Shown piece after piece: positions 1 to 8,549 of a DNA stretch of 64,000 nucleotides; within the stretch, counting starts at the first letter, position 1; each line of letters opens with the position of its first letter. The stretch lies in contig CAWFNX010000005.1 of the NCBI GenBank assembly GCA_963817335.1, positions 1 to 64,000 of the forward strand. The letters are read 5' to 3'. The position numbers and the translations under genes were made by a program. The notes beneath the pieces are model-generated. The model had not been told where the DNA came from, made no database searches, and saw nothing but the letters and a program-made list of their open reading frames with translations. This stretch comes from AV40 sp963817335 (GTDB lineage Bacteria; Verrucomicrobiota; Verrucomicrobiia; Chthoniobacterales; UBA10450).

Positions 1-242
1 GATTTGTGCTAGACTGAGCCTGTTTCTACTCGTCCATTCGTCGGATCGCAACGATTTCGCAGAAAATCGCCGTTTTCCTCTCGTAAAATCGCTTTTTCGT
101 GAAATGAAAAGCGATGTTTTGAAAGCGACGATTTGGGATTCCTAAGTCTGGCGCGTCTGCCAATTTCGCCACCCTGGCCCACTTGATCACCAACGACTAA
201 CTGAGCTCCCGGTCTAGCACAAATCCTAGCACAATTGGGCAA
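1..242. repeat. Inverted and direct repeats at left edge
   Basis: The first 14 bases (gatttgtgctagac) recur as a perfect inverted copy at 212-225, and the 9-mer ctagcacaa is directly repeated at 214-222 and 226-234. Between them are the tRNA-Leu remnant (140-178) and a 9-bp hairpin (ATCGCTTTT at 88-96 with AAAAGCGAT at 107-115, 10-base loop). No convincing gene is present. Such a cluster beside a truncated tRNA could be a recombination or integration scar, but no integrase is visible in the window. Confidence 0.5.
140..178 (-). pseudogene. tRNA-Leu(UAG) 5' remnant
   Basis: Read on the minus strand, this matches the 5' half of a class II tRNA-Leu. It has a GCCAGGG acceptor strand, TG at positions 8-9, a D-arm with the typical AAATTGGCAGACGC, then the CCAGA anticodon stem and a CTTAGGA loop with anticodon TAG. 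The next bases (ATCCC) do not pair with CCAGA, and no variable arm, T-arm or acceptor 3' strand follows. It is therefore a truncated copy ending at the anticodon loop, a known crossover point for tyrosine recombinases. It could equally be simple decay. Confidence 0.65.
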
Positions 243-314
243 ATCGGCCGCTCGGCCGTTGGCCTTAACATCGTCCGGTTTAGCTGGGCTTCTTCGGAGT
301 ACCGCGCTCAGCGG

Positions 315-333
315 ATCAGACCTAAGTCTTATG
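315..333 (+). promoter_or_regulatory. 19-bp palindromic box, site 1
   Basis: ATCAGACCTAAGTCTTATG keeps all the invariant positions of the box. It ends 80 bp before the GTG of the STAS-like gene at 414. Confidence 0.6.
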
Positions 334-413
334 AGTAAATTGAAGGCGATAGCATGAACTTTGCTGAGATTGCTGGTTAAGATAGCATAGCAAGCTTAGA
401 GAGGGATCAAACC

Positions 414-773
414 GTGCCGGTTACAATTCAGGATGAGCCTAACGATATCTCTGTCCTCCGCATCAGTGGGACTTTGACACGATCTGAATTCGCCGCGAAG
501 CAATCAGAAATTGCTGGCAAGATCAACACCGGAGCAAGGCCGCGACTGCTCGCTATTCTTGAAGACTTCCAAGGCTGGGAACACGGAGCAGACTGGAATG
601 ACATCGATTTTATAATCACGCATAGCGACGAGATTGCAAAAATCGCCGTCGTCGCCGAACCGGAATGGGAAACTAAAGCGCTTGCTTTTGCCGGGGCCGG
701 GATTCGTCGCGCGCCGGTGAAGTTCTTTTCAACGAAGGACCTGGCTACTGCGCGGGCGTGGCTGGCGGAATAA
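414..773 (+). CDS. SpoIIAA-like STAS protein
   Basis: A 119-residue soluble protein that looks like the SpoIIAA-like branch of the STAS fold (Pfam PF11964 type). It has an N-terminal beta-rich ISGTLTR segment, a central FQGWEHGADWNDIDF stretch, then IAVVAEPEWE and a C-terminal ARAWLAE helix. Family members are small cytosolic proteins of poorly known role, sometimes linked to signalling or lipid binding. The GTG start at 414 follows GAGAGGG at 397-404. A box (315-333) lies upstream. Two other small proteins in the window (36902, 50269) may share this fold. The fold call is fairly safe; the function is unknown. Confidence 0.7.
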   Translation: MPVTIQDEPNDISVLRISGTLTRSEFAAKQSEIAGKINTGARPRLLAILEDFQGWEHGADWNDIDFIITHSDEIAKIAVVAEPEWETKALAFAGAGIRRAPVKFFSTKDLATARAWLAE

Positions 774-806
774 GATTCCCAGGGACGACGATCACCGCGC
801 CGAAAG

Positions 807-1292
807 CTAATCGTTTGGATTCGATTGGGCGGTAAGAGACGTTTCGTTCGCCATGGGGACGATCGGCGCCGTTTCTACGCTGCTGAAAGATCGTGGCTCC
901 GCCACCGGCGACGTGACGGCGACGGACGAATCGTCGTCCTGCGCCTTTGTTCGAGTTTTCCCTCTCCTAAAGCGCTTCGATGCAGGCGGTTTGGATCCGG
1001 TAACAGGCACAAGCCGCTTGCGTTGTGAAGTGGCCCGTCGCGTCTGCCGGGCAAGTTTTTCCTCGATCTTGGCCAGTGCGCTGCGCGCCTCGGCAAGCTC
1101 TTCTTTTGCGCGGCGAAGATGCTTCCTGGCGCGCCGCGCCGCGTCCTTCGCCTCTTTGCGCTTCTGCTTGGCCGCACGCGATGCCGTTCTTGCTTTTTCG
1201 ACCAACGCCTCGGCGGTGATCATCCGAGTTCGCGCCAGTTGCAAAGGTTCCGATTTGGTCTGCGAGATTTTCAATGAATTTAATTTTATCAT
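807..1292 (-). CDS. Basic coiled-coil protein, unknown function
   Basis: About 161 residues. Residues 20-85 are an Ala/Arg/Lys/Glu-rich heptad-like stretch (AEALVEKARTASRAAKQKRK and on) predicted as one long coiled coil. A basic linker and a Ser/Pro/Ala-rich tail follow. There is no signal peptide or membrane segment. I take the ATG at 1292; a TTG at 1301 is the alternative. A box on the same strand (1349-1367) lies 56 bp upstream. The overlapping + strand reading is a shadow. Composition recalls nucleoid-binding or scaffold proteins, but I cannot name a family. Confidence 0.6.
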   Translation of the reverse strand: MIKLNSLKISQTKSEPLQLARTRMITAEALVEKARTASRAAKQKRKEAKDAARRARKHLRRAKEELAEARSALAKIEEKLARQTRRATSQRKRLVPVTGSKPPASKRFRRGKTRTKAQDDDSSVAVTSPVAEPRSFSSVETAPIVPMANETSLTAQSNPND

Positions 1293-1348
1293 ACAAGTCA
1301 ATGCCCCAATTACGCCGGATTATTCTCGATCATCGACTAACGCTCGGA

Positions 1349-1367
1349 TATAGGACCAAGGTCGGAT
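1349..1367 (-). promoter_or_regulatory. 19-bp palindromic box, site 2
   Basis: Minus-strand sequence ATCCGACCTTGGTCCTATA. It lies 56 bp upstream of the ATG at 1292 and in the same orientation as that gene. Confidence 0.65.
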
Positions 1368-1424
1368 CCAGATTTGCCGACACGGCCGAGCGCGGCGCAC
1401 TATGCACCGCGCTCGACGAATTCC

Positions 1425-2441
1425 CTAAGACGATAATCCAAGTGACCCGACCGTATCCGCATCAACCGCACCGGTGATTGGCAGCCCCTGATCACGCTGG
1501 TATCTGCGCAATGCCTCCTGCGTCAACGGTCCCAGAACTCCATCTACCGAATAGGAGAAGTATCCAAGCCGCTGCAGTTCGCTTTGAACGTTGGCAACTA
1601 CCTCATCCGGAGCAAGTCCACCATAACCATAGATGGGTCCATCGTATGCGTAGTATTCATAATAGGGATCGTAGCCCCAGGCTGGATACCACCAACCGTC
1701 CCACCATCCCCACCAACCACCGCCTACCACGATGATGGCACCGCAATGGTTATGCCACCAATTGTGATCGTGATGATGGTGATGGCCCCATTGATTGTGA
1801 TTGTGGCGGGCTTGGGCCCACGTGGACCTGTTACCATTCCAGTTGCGCAATCGATTTTGCGTTTGCTGGTTGAACCGATTTTGATTTCTCGGATTGTTAC
1901 GGGCCCAATTTCCCTGATGGGTTCTTCCGTCACGCGTGGTGAGGTTCTGTTTGCCGACAAACCCCGTTCGGACACCACGGTTTCCGTAGGCGCCGCGAAG
2001 CTGATCGTTCCTGGCAGTGCGATTGCCTCGATTGGTTAGGGCCTGACTTGGATTGACCTGCTGTCCGTAAGACTTCTGGGACGAATAGGACTGCCTGCTG
2101 CCGGTGACAGTCCGGTTTGCCGAATGCGAAGTGTAGATGTGCCCCTGAGATGAACCATAACTTCGTACCGGACCACTATAGATGCGACTAAAGCCACCTC
2201 CCGTGTACCCGCGCATTGTCCCGTAACTGTGATACCCGCCAGAGTAACCTCCGCTATAACCTCTACTGAAGCCGCCACCCCCATAGCTCCCTCCGCCTCC
2301 ACGATTTCCGCCGGAAACCCCGCCACCGGAAAATCCGCCGCCGCCGTGACCGCCTCCATGGCCGGCGTAGACGGACGTTTCACTTCCCGAGACAAACACC
2401 GCCGCGAGAATCGCCGCCGCTGCAATCAATTTTGTCTTCAT
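1425..2441 (-). CDS. Exported Gly/His-rich peptidoglycan-binding protein
   Basis: About 338 residues with a signal peptide (MKTKLIAAAAILAAVFVSG), then a long Gly/Ser/Tyr-rich region, an Asn/Arg/Gln-rich region and a His cluster (WGHHHHHDHNWWHNH). A Trp/Tyr-rich stretch follows. The last 60 residues are a peptidoglycan-binding domain 1 module (LQRLGYFSYSVDGVLGPLTQ, then ALRRYQRDQGL and ITGAVDADT). It probably sits in the periplasm or on the wall. The ATG at 2441 has AAGGAG five bases upstream, so it is preferred over the in-frame GTG at 2447. The His cluster could bind metal. I see no box upstream. Confidence 0.8.
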   Translation of the reverse strand: MKTKLIAAAAILAAVFVSGSETSVYAGHGGGHGGGGFSGGGVSGGNRGGGGSYGGGGFSRGYSGGYSGGYHSYGTMRGYTGGGFSRIYSGPVRSYGSSQGHIYTSHSANRTVTGSRQSYSSQKSYGQQVNPSQALTNRGNRTARNDQLRGAYGNRGVRTGFVGKQNLTTRDGRTHQGNWARNNPRNQNRFNQQTQNRLRNWNGNRSTWAQARHNHNQWGHHHHHDHNWWHNHCGAIIVVGGGWWGWWDGWWYPAWGYDPYYEYYAYDGPIYGYGGLAPDEVVANVQSELQRLGYFSYSVDGVLGPLTQEALRRYQRDQGLPITGAVDADTVGSLGLSS

Positions 2442-2528
2442 AACCACTCCTTTTGATTACAGAGTGCGCGCAACAGCGTGGAGTTGCCCACCGTCCCTTG
2501 CCTTTGTTGAGGCGAATCTTGCCGAGCT

Positions 2529-3734
2529 TTACTTGAGTAAGTTGCTCGCTGCAGTCCGAACCTCCGAGTTCGAGAATCGATAAACACTTCGGTCGAGCAG
2601 ATAATGGATGAATCCGGTGGCAAACCCGAGCGCCAGAAGAAAGGGTACCCAGGACGAAGTCCTCAGCTGGGTCGCGATTGCGCCGAAAATGCGATCTCCG
2701 TAGTAAGTGCCATCCTCGCGGTTTGCTTCGACCTCAAACAGTGGCAGCAGCGCCACCGACAATGTCATCAACAAAATCAAAATCGCCCACGGCCGAACAT
2801 TCACGTTGTGAAATGCGCGACGAATCAGCCCGCCACTCTGAGTTGGCTCTTTAACCGGGGTCTGGGACGCAAGTCCGGTAGCAAGAATCCAATGTTGCGA
2901 CGTCCAGATGACCAGGAAAAGAAACAAGCTTCGCGGCCGGAGCGCGATGCAGACCATCGCCGCCATTCCAATAATGTATAAAACGCGCGGCAGCGACCAT
3001 AAGGACGAGCGCAGTTCGTAATAAAGAGTGATCGCAGTCGCAAGCAGGAGCGCGCCGGTTGCAAAGAAACGAATGGAATCCTGCCCGGACACGATCCACT
3101 GGGCAAAGGACCAGCGATCAATCCATTGGTCCTGATAAGCAACTGCGCCGGCCAGGATATCGGCGATGAAAACGAGAAGGCCGCCCACACTTAGAGCAAA
3201 GAAACGATCAAGCCGCCGAGTTTGAATCGATGCGGTGCGACCAGCACGGGAACGGTAAATGGAAAGCGCGCCGAAATGTTGCGACGCAAAGTGATATGTC
3301 ACCCATGCGTAATCGACGATCGCAGCTGCAATGACTCGCTCCTCGCGGGTCCATGGCAATGCCGAGTCGGGCGGCAGAAAAAAAGCGAGACAACCAATTG
3401 TGATCAGAGCGGGGAGGATTACGAATCGAACCGGCTGCGATCGTAAAAGCGGACGATAAGCTTCGGTGCAGTAAGCGAGATAAGTGCTGCACAAGCGGTG
3501 ACCGATCCAAAAGAAAGCGGTCAGCGCGAAGTAAAACAGATCGAGCGGGCTCGATTGCGGATCGGAGTAACCATGGACCAGCCAAAGCGCGATCGGGACG
3601 AGCCAGATAGCGCTAAGCATCCAGAAACCGTCCCACGCGGGACCGCGCAGCCAGTGGGACGAGGTCGATCGCGACAAACGCACCGCAGCACTTGGAGTTT
3701 CAATTCCAATTCCCGTTGACGAAGCAGTGATCAT
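2529..3734 (-). CDS. Polytopic membrane protein, unknown function
   Basis: About 401 residues with roughly nine hydrophobic helices (FWMLSAIWLVPIALWLV, LFYFALTAFFWIG, FVILPALITIGCLAFFL and others) and short loops. Conserved-looking polar residues lie in or near the membrane (TYLAYCTEAYRPL; DYAWVTYHFASQHFGALSIYR). I do not recognise the family. The start at 3734 begins directly before the first helix region; an ATG at 3800 would lie inside the palindromic box and is less likely. It is divergent from the rhodanese gene, and the box between them reads perfectly in both directions, so both may be co-regulated. Confidence 0.65.
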   Translation of the reverse strand: MITASSTGIGIETPSAAVRLSRSTSSHWLRGPAWDGFWMLSAIWLVPIALWLVHGYSDPQSSPLDLFYFALTAFFWIGHRLCSTYLAYCTEAYRPLLRSQPVRFVILPALITIGCLAFFLPPDSALPWTREERVIAAAIVDYAWVTYHFASQHFGALSIYRSRAGRTASIQTRRLDRFFALSVGGLLVFIADILAGAVAYQDQWIDRWSFAQWIVSGQDSIRFFATGALLLATAITLYYELRSSLWSLPRVLYIIGMAAMVCIALRPRSLFLFLVIWTSQHWILATGLASQTPVKEPTQSGGLIRRAFHNVNVRPWAILILLMTLSVALLPLFEVEANREDGTYYGDRIFGAIATQLRTSSWVPFLLALGFATGFIHYLLDRSVYRFSNSEVRTAASNLLK

Positions 3735-3797
3735 AAAACAGCGCGCCGCCTGACGGCGTTTCGAGGCGAAGAATAAGAACTGATTCAGAGTCCTGGA

Positions 3798-3817
3798 CAT
3801 TGGACGAAAGTCCCATA
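3798..3817. promoter_or_regulatory. 19-bp palindromic box, site 3 (bidirectional)
   Basis: On + the box is ATTGGACGAAAGTCCCATA (3799-3817), 34 bp before the ATG at 3852. On the minus strand the same DNA reads ATGGGACTTTCGTCCAATG (3798-3816), 63 bp before the start at 3734. Both readings keep every invariant position, which suits control of a divergent pair. Confidence 0.7.
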
Positions 3818-3851
3818 TGCAAAATTGATGCGCAGGGGCAAGAGATCGGCT

Positions 3852-4409
3852 ATGAAAACGATGGATTGCGCGACGCTGGAGACGTTGATCGATAATCGCG
3901 AGCCGGTGAACCTGATCGACATTCGGTCGAACAAGGAATTTCGCGAAATGCACATCGTTGGAGCGCGCTCACTTCCGTTTGCCACACTCGCCTCGCCCAA
4001 AGGTTTTCTTAGATATCGTCGAACAAACGAGCAGGTCTACGTTGTTTCCGACGACCGGGTCCGGGCGAGTCTTGCCATTGGGATTCTTCGGGCGTCCGGA
4101 TACATGAATGCGATGGTCGTCGAGGGCGGCATGAAAGCCTGGATCGCACAAGGTTTTCCAGTATTGAGCCAGCGAATCACCTTCGGATCTCGAAATGCTT
4201 TGAGGGCAGTTGTGGGCCTGCTCTTTATCGGAGCGGGAATTTTGATCGTCCTTTCGAAGACGCTGATTGCTGCGTTGGTTCTTCTTTGTGCCACGGCAAT
4301 TCTGCTTAAAGGTTTGTTTACGCGGACCTCGCCGCCCGAAAGTCGGACAGCATCTGACCCGGCGCAATGGCGTAGCCTTAGTGGAACCGAGCCCTCTCCC
4401 GCGTGTTAG
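3852..4409 (+). CDS. Membrane-tethered rhodanese-like protein lacking catalytic Cys
   Basis: About 185 residues. Residues 1-105 are a rhodanese domain (LIDIRSNKEFREMHIVGARS at the CDC25-like CH2A motif; VVEGGMKAWIAQGFPV at the end). Two C-terminal hydrophobic helices (AVVGLLFIGAGILIVL and TLIAALVLLCATAILL) resemble the DUF2892 membrane anchor often fused to rhodaneses. The active-site loop reads VYVVSDDRVRASLA, with Asp where the sulfur-carrying Cys should be. It is therefore probably not a sulfurtransferase but a binding or sensing version. The start at 3852 gives MKTMDC; TTG/ATG codons at 3825/3828 are alternatives. Confidence 0.8.
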   Translation: MKTMDCATLETLIDNREPVNLIDIRSNKEFREMHIVGARSLPFATLASPKGFLRYRRTNEQVYVVSDDRVRASLAIGILRASGYMNAMVVEGGMKAWIAQGFPVLSQRITFGSRNALRAVVGLLFIGAGILIVLSKTLIAALVLLCATAILLKGLFTRTSPPESRTASDPAQWRSLSGTEPSPAC

Positions 4410-4417
4410 GCGGGTAT

Positions 4418-4436
4418 TGTTGGGCAAGGACCTATA
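4418..4436 (+). promoter_or_regulatory. Degenerate palindromic box upstream of sensor kinase
   Basis: TGTTGGGCAAGGACCTATA resembles the box but misses three otherwise fixed positions (2, 7 and 13). It is followed by an alternating TATATATA tract. It lies 83 bp before the kinase start at 4520, so it may be a weak or decayed site. Confidence 0.3.
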
Positions 4437-4519
4437 TATATAAGAGAGAGAGTTCGATTGTCTGGGCATCCCGCCGGAATTGCACAAATGGCTTCTCAAA
4501 CAGCCGGGCCCGGTGTTAA

Positions 4520-7500
4520 ATGTACAGGCACTTTTCCTTGATACAGAACGATGATGCCAGGGCGAGCGCTGTAGGTTCACGAATCGCGTCGCCGGGAGAG
4601 GCCGCATCGGGATTCGCGGCCAACTCAGAGTGTATAGTTACGGCTGCCAACTTTGGTTCCGGCAAACTCAGCGCTTTGCCGAATAGTATTTGGTGCCGAC
4701 GTGCTTTGCACACGCTTTTTGTGCTCGGGACTCTTCTTGCAATCGAAGGAGTTGTCGTAGCATCCGGCCTTGCCGCACCGAGTCAGTTCGGGACCAAGAC
4801 CGTGCTGTTTATATCAAGCGAGCGGTCTGATATGCCCGCCATGCGCGAGATCGAAGAAGCGGTGCGCGCCGTTTTTCACGAATCGAGTGATCCCGAGATC
4901 GATTTCTTCCCGGAGTATCTCGATTTTGCCCGCTTTCCGATTGAGCAGAGCGCCGGTACTGATATTCAATATCTTCGCGAGCGCTACGCGGGCCAACAGA
5001 TCGACCTCGTATTGGTTGCGACTGGATTCGCGCTGGAATTTGTTCTTTCCCATCGGGACGAACTTTTCCCGAAGGCGCCGATCGTATTTTGCGCTGCCGC
5101 CGACCGGGAGATAATCAGGCCGAGCCTTCCACCGGATGTCACCGGCGTTACCGGCCATTTTGATATTGAGCGCACACTCAAATTGATTTTCACTCTGCAA
5201 CCAAACGTGACGGAAATCGTTTGCGTCGGCGGGACATCGGGATTCGATCGATTCTGGGAAAATGAAACAAGAAAAGTACTGGAGCGGTTCGCAGACAGAA
5301 CGGAAGTTCGCTGGATCGCGGACGAATCGTTGGATCAAACTGCGAGCGAACTTTCGAAACTGCCGTCTTCCGCGGCTGTCTTTTACATTTCGATGTTGCG
5401 CGACGGGGACGGACATTCGATGACGGCGACGGATGCGGTGCGGGATCTTTGTCGCACATCCAAGGCGCCGGTTTACGGATTTACCGCACATTTCCTGGAT
5501 GCAGGGACAGTTGGCGGCGCTGTTTTCGATTTCAGGACGAATGGACAAAGGGCGGCCGATCTGGTCTTGAAGGTGCTGCGTGGACAATGGGTACCGGTTG
5601 GATCGCCCGAATTGGAGATACGCAATCCACTGGCAGTGAACTGGACTGCACTCAGGAAATGGCACCTGAGCGAATCGCGAGTGCCGAGCGAGGCTGAAAT
5701 AAGATACTTGTCGCCAAGTCTATGGGAGACCCACCGGACGTTGATCTTGTGGACTATATTCGTCGTCTTGATCCAAAGCGCTCTGATTGTCGGATGGCTG
5801 GCTCAACGCCTCTGGCGCCGGCGGGCGGAATCGTTACTGCTCGAAAGCGAAGAGCGCTTCCGCAGCATGGCCGACGCTGCGCCAGTGTTAATCTGGATGT
5901 CCGGCGCGGACAAACTCTGTACGTTCTTTAACAGGGCCTGGCTCAAATTCACGGGAAGGCAAATGGAGCAAGAACTCGGCAACGGCTGGGCTGAAGGCGT
6001 GCACGCCGATGATTTCGACAAATGCCAGGAGACTTACGTCACCGCGTTTGATGCGCGAAAGCCGTTCGTGATGCAATATCGCCTGCGCCGTTCTGACGGA
6101 GAATATCGCTTTGTCACCGACAACGGAATGCCGCGGTTTGGAACCCGCGGAGATTTCCGCGGGTATATTGGCGCCTGCCTCGACATTACGGACTCTCTGA
6201 AACAACAGAAAGCTCTGCACGAATTTGAAGAGAGGGTCGCTTTGGCAGCCGATGCGGCGCATCTCGGAGCCTGGGAGTTAAAAACAGAAACGAATGAACT
6301 CTGGATGTCCGACAAAGCTCGCGAACTTTTTCAGTTCGGATCGGAGACACCGATCACCTACAAAGAGTTTCAAGATAGAGTTCATCCGGAGGATCGCGCC
6401 TCGCGTAATGCCGCCGTGCGAGAGGCCATAAAAACGCAAGGAGGATATGAACTTGAATATCGCGCACTGCTTCCGGATGGAACGGTCCGTTGGATCAACG
6501 GGCGGGCGCGCTGTGTGAGCGACGAAAGCGGAAAATTAACCCGGTTGCTGGGTGTGTCGATGGATGTCACCGACCGAAAGGAGGCGCAGGAACTTTTTCA
6601 GCTCGCCAACGAAGCTTCGTCAAGTGGAACTCTGCTGGTAGATGGGCAAGGGCGGATTGTCCTGGTGAACGCTCAAACCGAAAAGTTGTTCAATTACTGG
6701 CGCGATGAATTGATTGGGAAACCCGTCGAGATCCTGGTGCCAAGCCGGTTTACGGAACATTTGGCTCACCGCGAAAAATTTGTAACCGCTCCGGAGGCCC
6801 GAATGATGGGAGCCGGACGGGAACTATTTGGCCGCCGAAAAGACGGCTCGGAATTTCCGGTCGAGATCGGTTTGAACCCGATTCAAACGCCGCATGGCAT
6901 CCTGGTCCTGGCCACTGTTATGGACATCTCTCCTCGTAAACGCGCTGAAGAAGAAGCGCGGCGTCAGCGCGATCAGATCAATCTTCTCAGCCGGGTCAGC
7001 CTGCTTGGGGAGATGACTGCTTCGCTTGCCCATGAACTGAACCAGCCTCTTTCAGCTATCGTCAGTAATGCCAATGCGGGGATGCGCTTTATCGACAAAG
7101 ACAAGGCGGATCCAGAGACTCTCCGCGAGATTCTGGTCGACGTGGAAGCTGATGGCCGCCGCGCCAATGAGATCATTCGCAACGTGCGAAACACGATCAA
7201 AAGAGGCGACGTAATTCGTCAAGCGCTCAGCCTGAATGACATAGTGACGAGTGTGGCGCATATGGTTCGATCCGATGCGGCGGAGCATTCCTGCGAGGTG
7301 AACGTATCGCTCGCGAATGACTTGCCGGCCGTTGTAGCTGACCCGACTCAAATCCAGCAAGTCCTGATCAATCTGGTTGGCAATGCATTCGAGGCTATGC
7401 GCGACAAGCCAGCCAACAAACGCAAGGTCGAACTTACTACGGAAAAAAATGGCGATGAAACCATTTGTGTTGCCGTGCGAGATTATGGTGTCGGGCTTTC

Positions 7501-7687
7501 CGATGCAACACGAGGGCGGCTATTCGAGCAGTTTTTTACCACCAAAGAAGAAGGCTTGGGAATGGGTCTCGCCATCGTTCGCTCCATTATCGAGGCCCAT
7601 GGTGGCACAATCGAAGCGGAGAACATGGAAGGCGGCGGCGCACGATTTCATTTTGCACTGCCGATCAGCAAAGAGGTTCCAAAATGA
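4520..7687 (+). CDS. Membrane PAS sensor histidine kinase with periplasmic binding-protein-like sensor
   Basis: 1055 residues. A hydrophobic segment (about 55-85) precedes a periplasmic domain (90-390) that resembles ABC-transport substrate-binding proteins of the uncharacterised type (TVLFISSERSDMPAM, VLVATGFALEFV, PIVFCAAADREI, GGAVFDFRTNGQRAADL). A second helix (TLILWTIFVVLIQSALIVGW) leads to three PAS domains (about 430-810), then HisKA (LGEMTASLAHELNQPLSAIV, phospho-His in AHELNQPL) and an HATPase (LINLVGNAFEAM, GVGLSD, GLGMGLAIVRSI). The kinase core is FixL/DctB-like. The gene overlaps the regulator at 7684 by ATGA, so they are a two-component pair. The start is uncertain because no Shine-Dalgarno is seen. 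Confidence 0.9.
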   Translation: MYRHFSLIQNDDARASAVGSRIASPGEAASGFAANSECIVTAANFGSGKLSALPNSIWCRRALHTLFVLGTLLAIEGVVVASGLAAPSQFGTKTVLFISSERSDMPAMREIEEAVRAVFHESSDPEIDFFPEYLDFARFPIEQSAGTDIQYLRERYAGQQIDLVLVATGFALEFVLSHRDELFPKAPIVFCAAADREIIRPSLPPDVTGVTGHFDIERTLKLIFTLQPNVTEIVCVGGTSGFDRFWENETRKVLERFADRTEVRWIADESLDQTASELSKLPSSAAVFYISMLRDGDGHSMTATDAVRDLCRTSKAPVYGFTAHFLDAGTVGGAVFDFRTNGQRAADLVLKVLRGQWVPVGSPELEIRNPLAVNWTALRKWHLSESRVPSEAEIRYLSPSLWETHRTLILWTIFVVLIQSALIVGWLAQRLWRRRAESLLLESEERFRSMADAAPVLIWMSGADKLCTFFNRAWLKFTGRQMEQELGNGWAEGVHADDFDKCQETYVTAFDARKPFVMQYRLRRSDGEYRFVTDNGMPRFGTRGDFRGYIGACLDITDSLKQQKALHEFEERVALAADAAHLGAWELKTETNELWMSDKARELFQFGSETPITYKEFQDRVHPEDRASRNAAVREAIKTQGGYELEYRALLPDGTVRWINGRARCVSDESGKLTRLLGVSMDVTDRKEAQELFQLANEASSSGTLLVDGQGRIVLVNAQTEKLFNYWRDELIGKPVEILVPSRFTEHLAHREKFVTAPEARMMGAGRELFGRRKDGSEFPVEIGLNPIQTPHGILVLATVMDISPRKRAEEEARRQRDQINLLSRVSLLGEMTASLAHELNQPLSAIVSNANAGMRFIDKDKADPETLREILVDVEADGRRANEIIRNVRNTIKRGDVIRQALSLNDIVTSVAHMVRSDAAEHSCEVNVSLANDLPAVVADPTQIQQVLINLVGNAFEAMRDKPANKRKVELTTEKNGDETICVAVRDYGVGLSDATRGRLFEQFFTTKEEGLGMGLAIVRSIIEAHGGTIEAENMEGGGARFHFALPISKEVPK

Positions 7688-8310
7688 GTTCGCAAAAACC
7701 GCTCGTGTTCGTGATCGATGACGATGAATCAGTCCGCAAGAGTCTACGGCGATTGTTAAATTCGGCTGACTATGAAAGTGAAGTCTTCAAATCGGCCAGC
7801 GATTTTATGGCCCGAGCGCCCCACCCCGGGCCAACTTGCCTGATCGTCGATGTCCAAATGCCTGGTTTAAATGGGCTCGAGTTTCAAGAAGCATTGATTC
7901 AACGCCGTCGCGAAGAGCAGCTCGTGTTCATCACTGGTCACGGCAATATTCCAATGTGCGCGCAGGTCATGAAAGCCGGCGCGGTTGATTTTCTTCCGAA
8001 GCCATTCAAACCACGGGAGCTTTTGAAATGCGTCGAGCGCGCTATCGCCCGTTCGACTGAGCAGCGACGCCGGGCTGCGGAACAGAGTGAAGCCAGGCAT
8101 TCGCTCGATTTGTTAACCCCGCGCGAGTTCGAAGTGATGCAGCTTGTGATTACCGGAATGTTGAACAAACAGGTCGGCGGCGAACTCGGCATGGCCGAGA
8201 AAACAGTAAAAGTTCATCGCGGCCGGGTGATGCAGAAGCTCGGCGTGACATCGGTAGCCGAGCTGGTGCGGCTTGTGCAAAAGGCCGGCATCGTCGCAGT
8301 CCAAACATAG
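7684..8310 (+). CDS. FixJ-type response regulator (receiver + LuxR HTH)
   Basis: 208 residues. The receiver domain (1-125) has the acidic pair in VIDDDESV, phospho-acceptor Asp in LIVDVQMPGLNG, conserved Thr in VFITGHG and Lys in LPKPF. The C-terminal LuxR/NarL-type HTH (about 143-205) has LTPREFEVMQLVITGMLNKQ and AEKTVKVHRGRVMQKLGV. It is the partner of the upstream kinase (ATGA overlap). It is the only DNA-binding response regulator in the window, which makes it the best candidate to bind the 19-bp boxes; that link is inference. FixJ proteins are normally activated by phosphorylation and dimerisation. Confidence 0.93.
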   Translation: MSSQKPLVFVIDDDESVRKSLRRLLNSADYESEVFKSASDFMARAPHPGPTCLIVDVQMPGLNGLEFQEALIQRRREEQLVFITGHGNIPMCAQVMKAGAVDFLPKPFKPRELLKCVERAIARSTEQRRRAAEQSEARHSLDLLTPREFEVMQLVITGMLNKQVGGELGMAEKTVKVHRGRVMQKLGVTSVAELVRLVQKAGIVAVQT

Positions 8311-8457
8311 TCCGGGGCGAAAGCTAACTGGTCAGCGCGGCAGTTTTCCAACTTGCCCCGTTCGGGACGGCGGCGAAGAAACCAAGGAATGGGATTTTGA
8401 AGCGTTGAGCTGCGGATCTCAGTAAACCGTCGTTTCAAGAGAACACCAAAATTGGGG

Positions 8458-8476
8458 ATGGGACCTTGGTCCAATG
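8458..8476 (+). promoter_or_regulatory. 19-bp palindromic box, site 4
   Basis: ATGGGACCTTGGTCCAATG, an almost perfect palindrome that also fits the box on the minus strand. It lies 73 bp before the small gene at 8550, with a TATAAT at 8540-8545 between them. Confidence 0.6.
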
Positions 8477-8549
8477 GGTGAACTGCGGCCGAGCCTGGAA
8501 TTGTAACCCGCAGTAACCAGAAAAGAACGAACGTCTCTCTATAATATAT

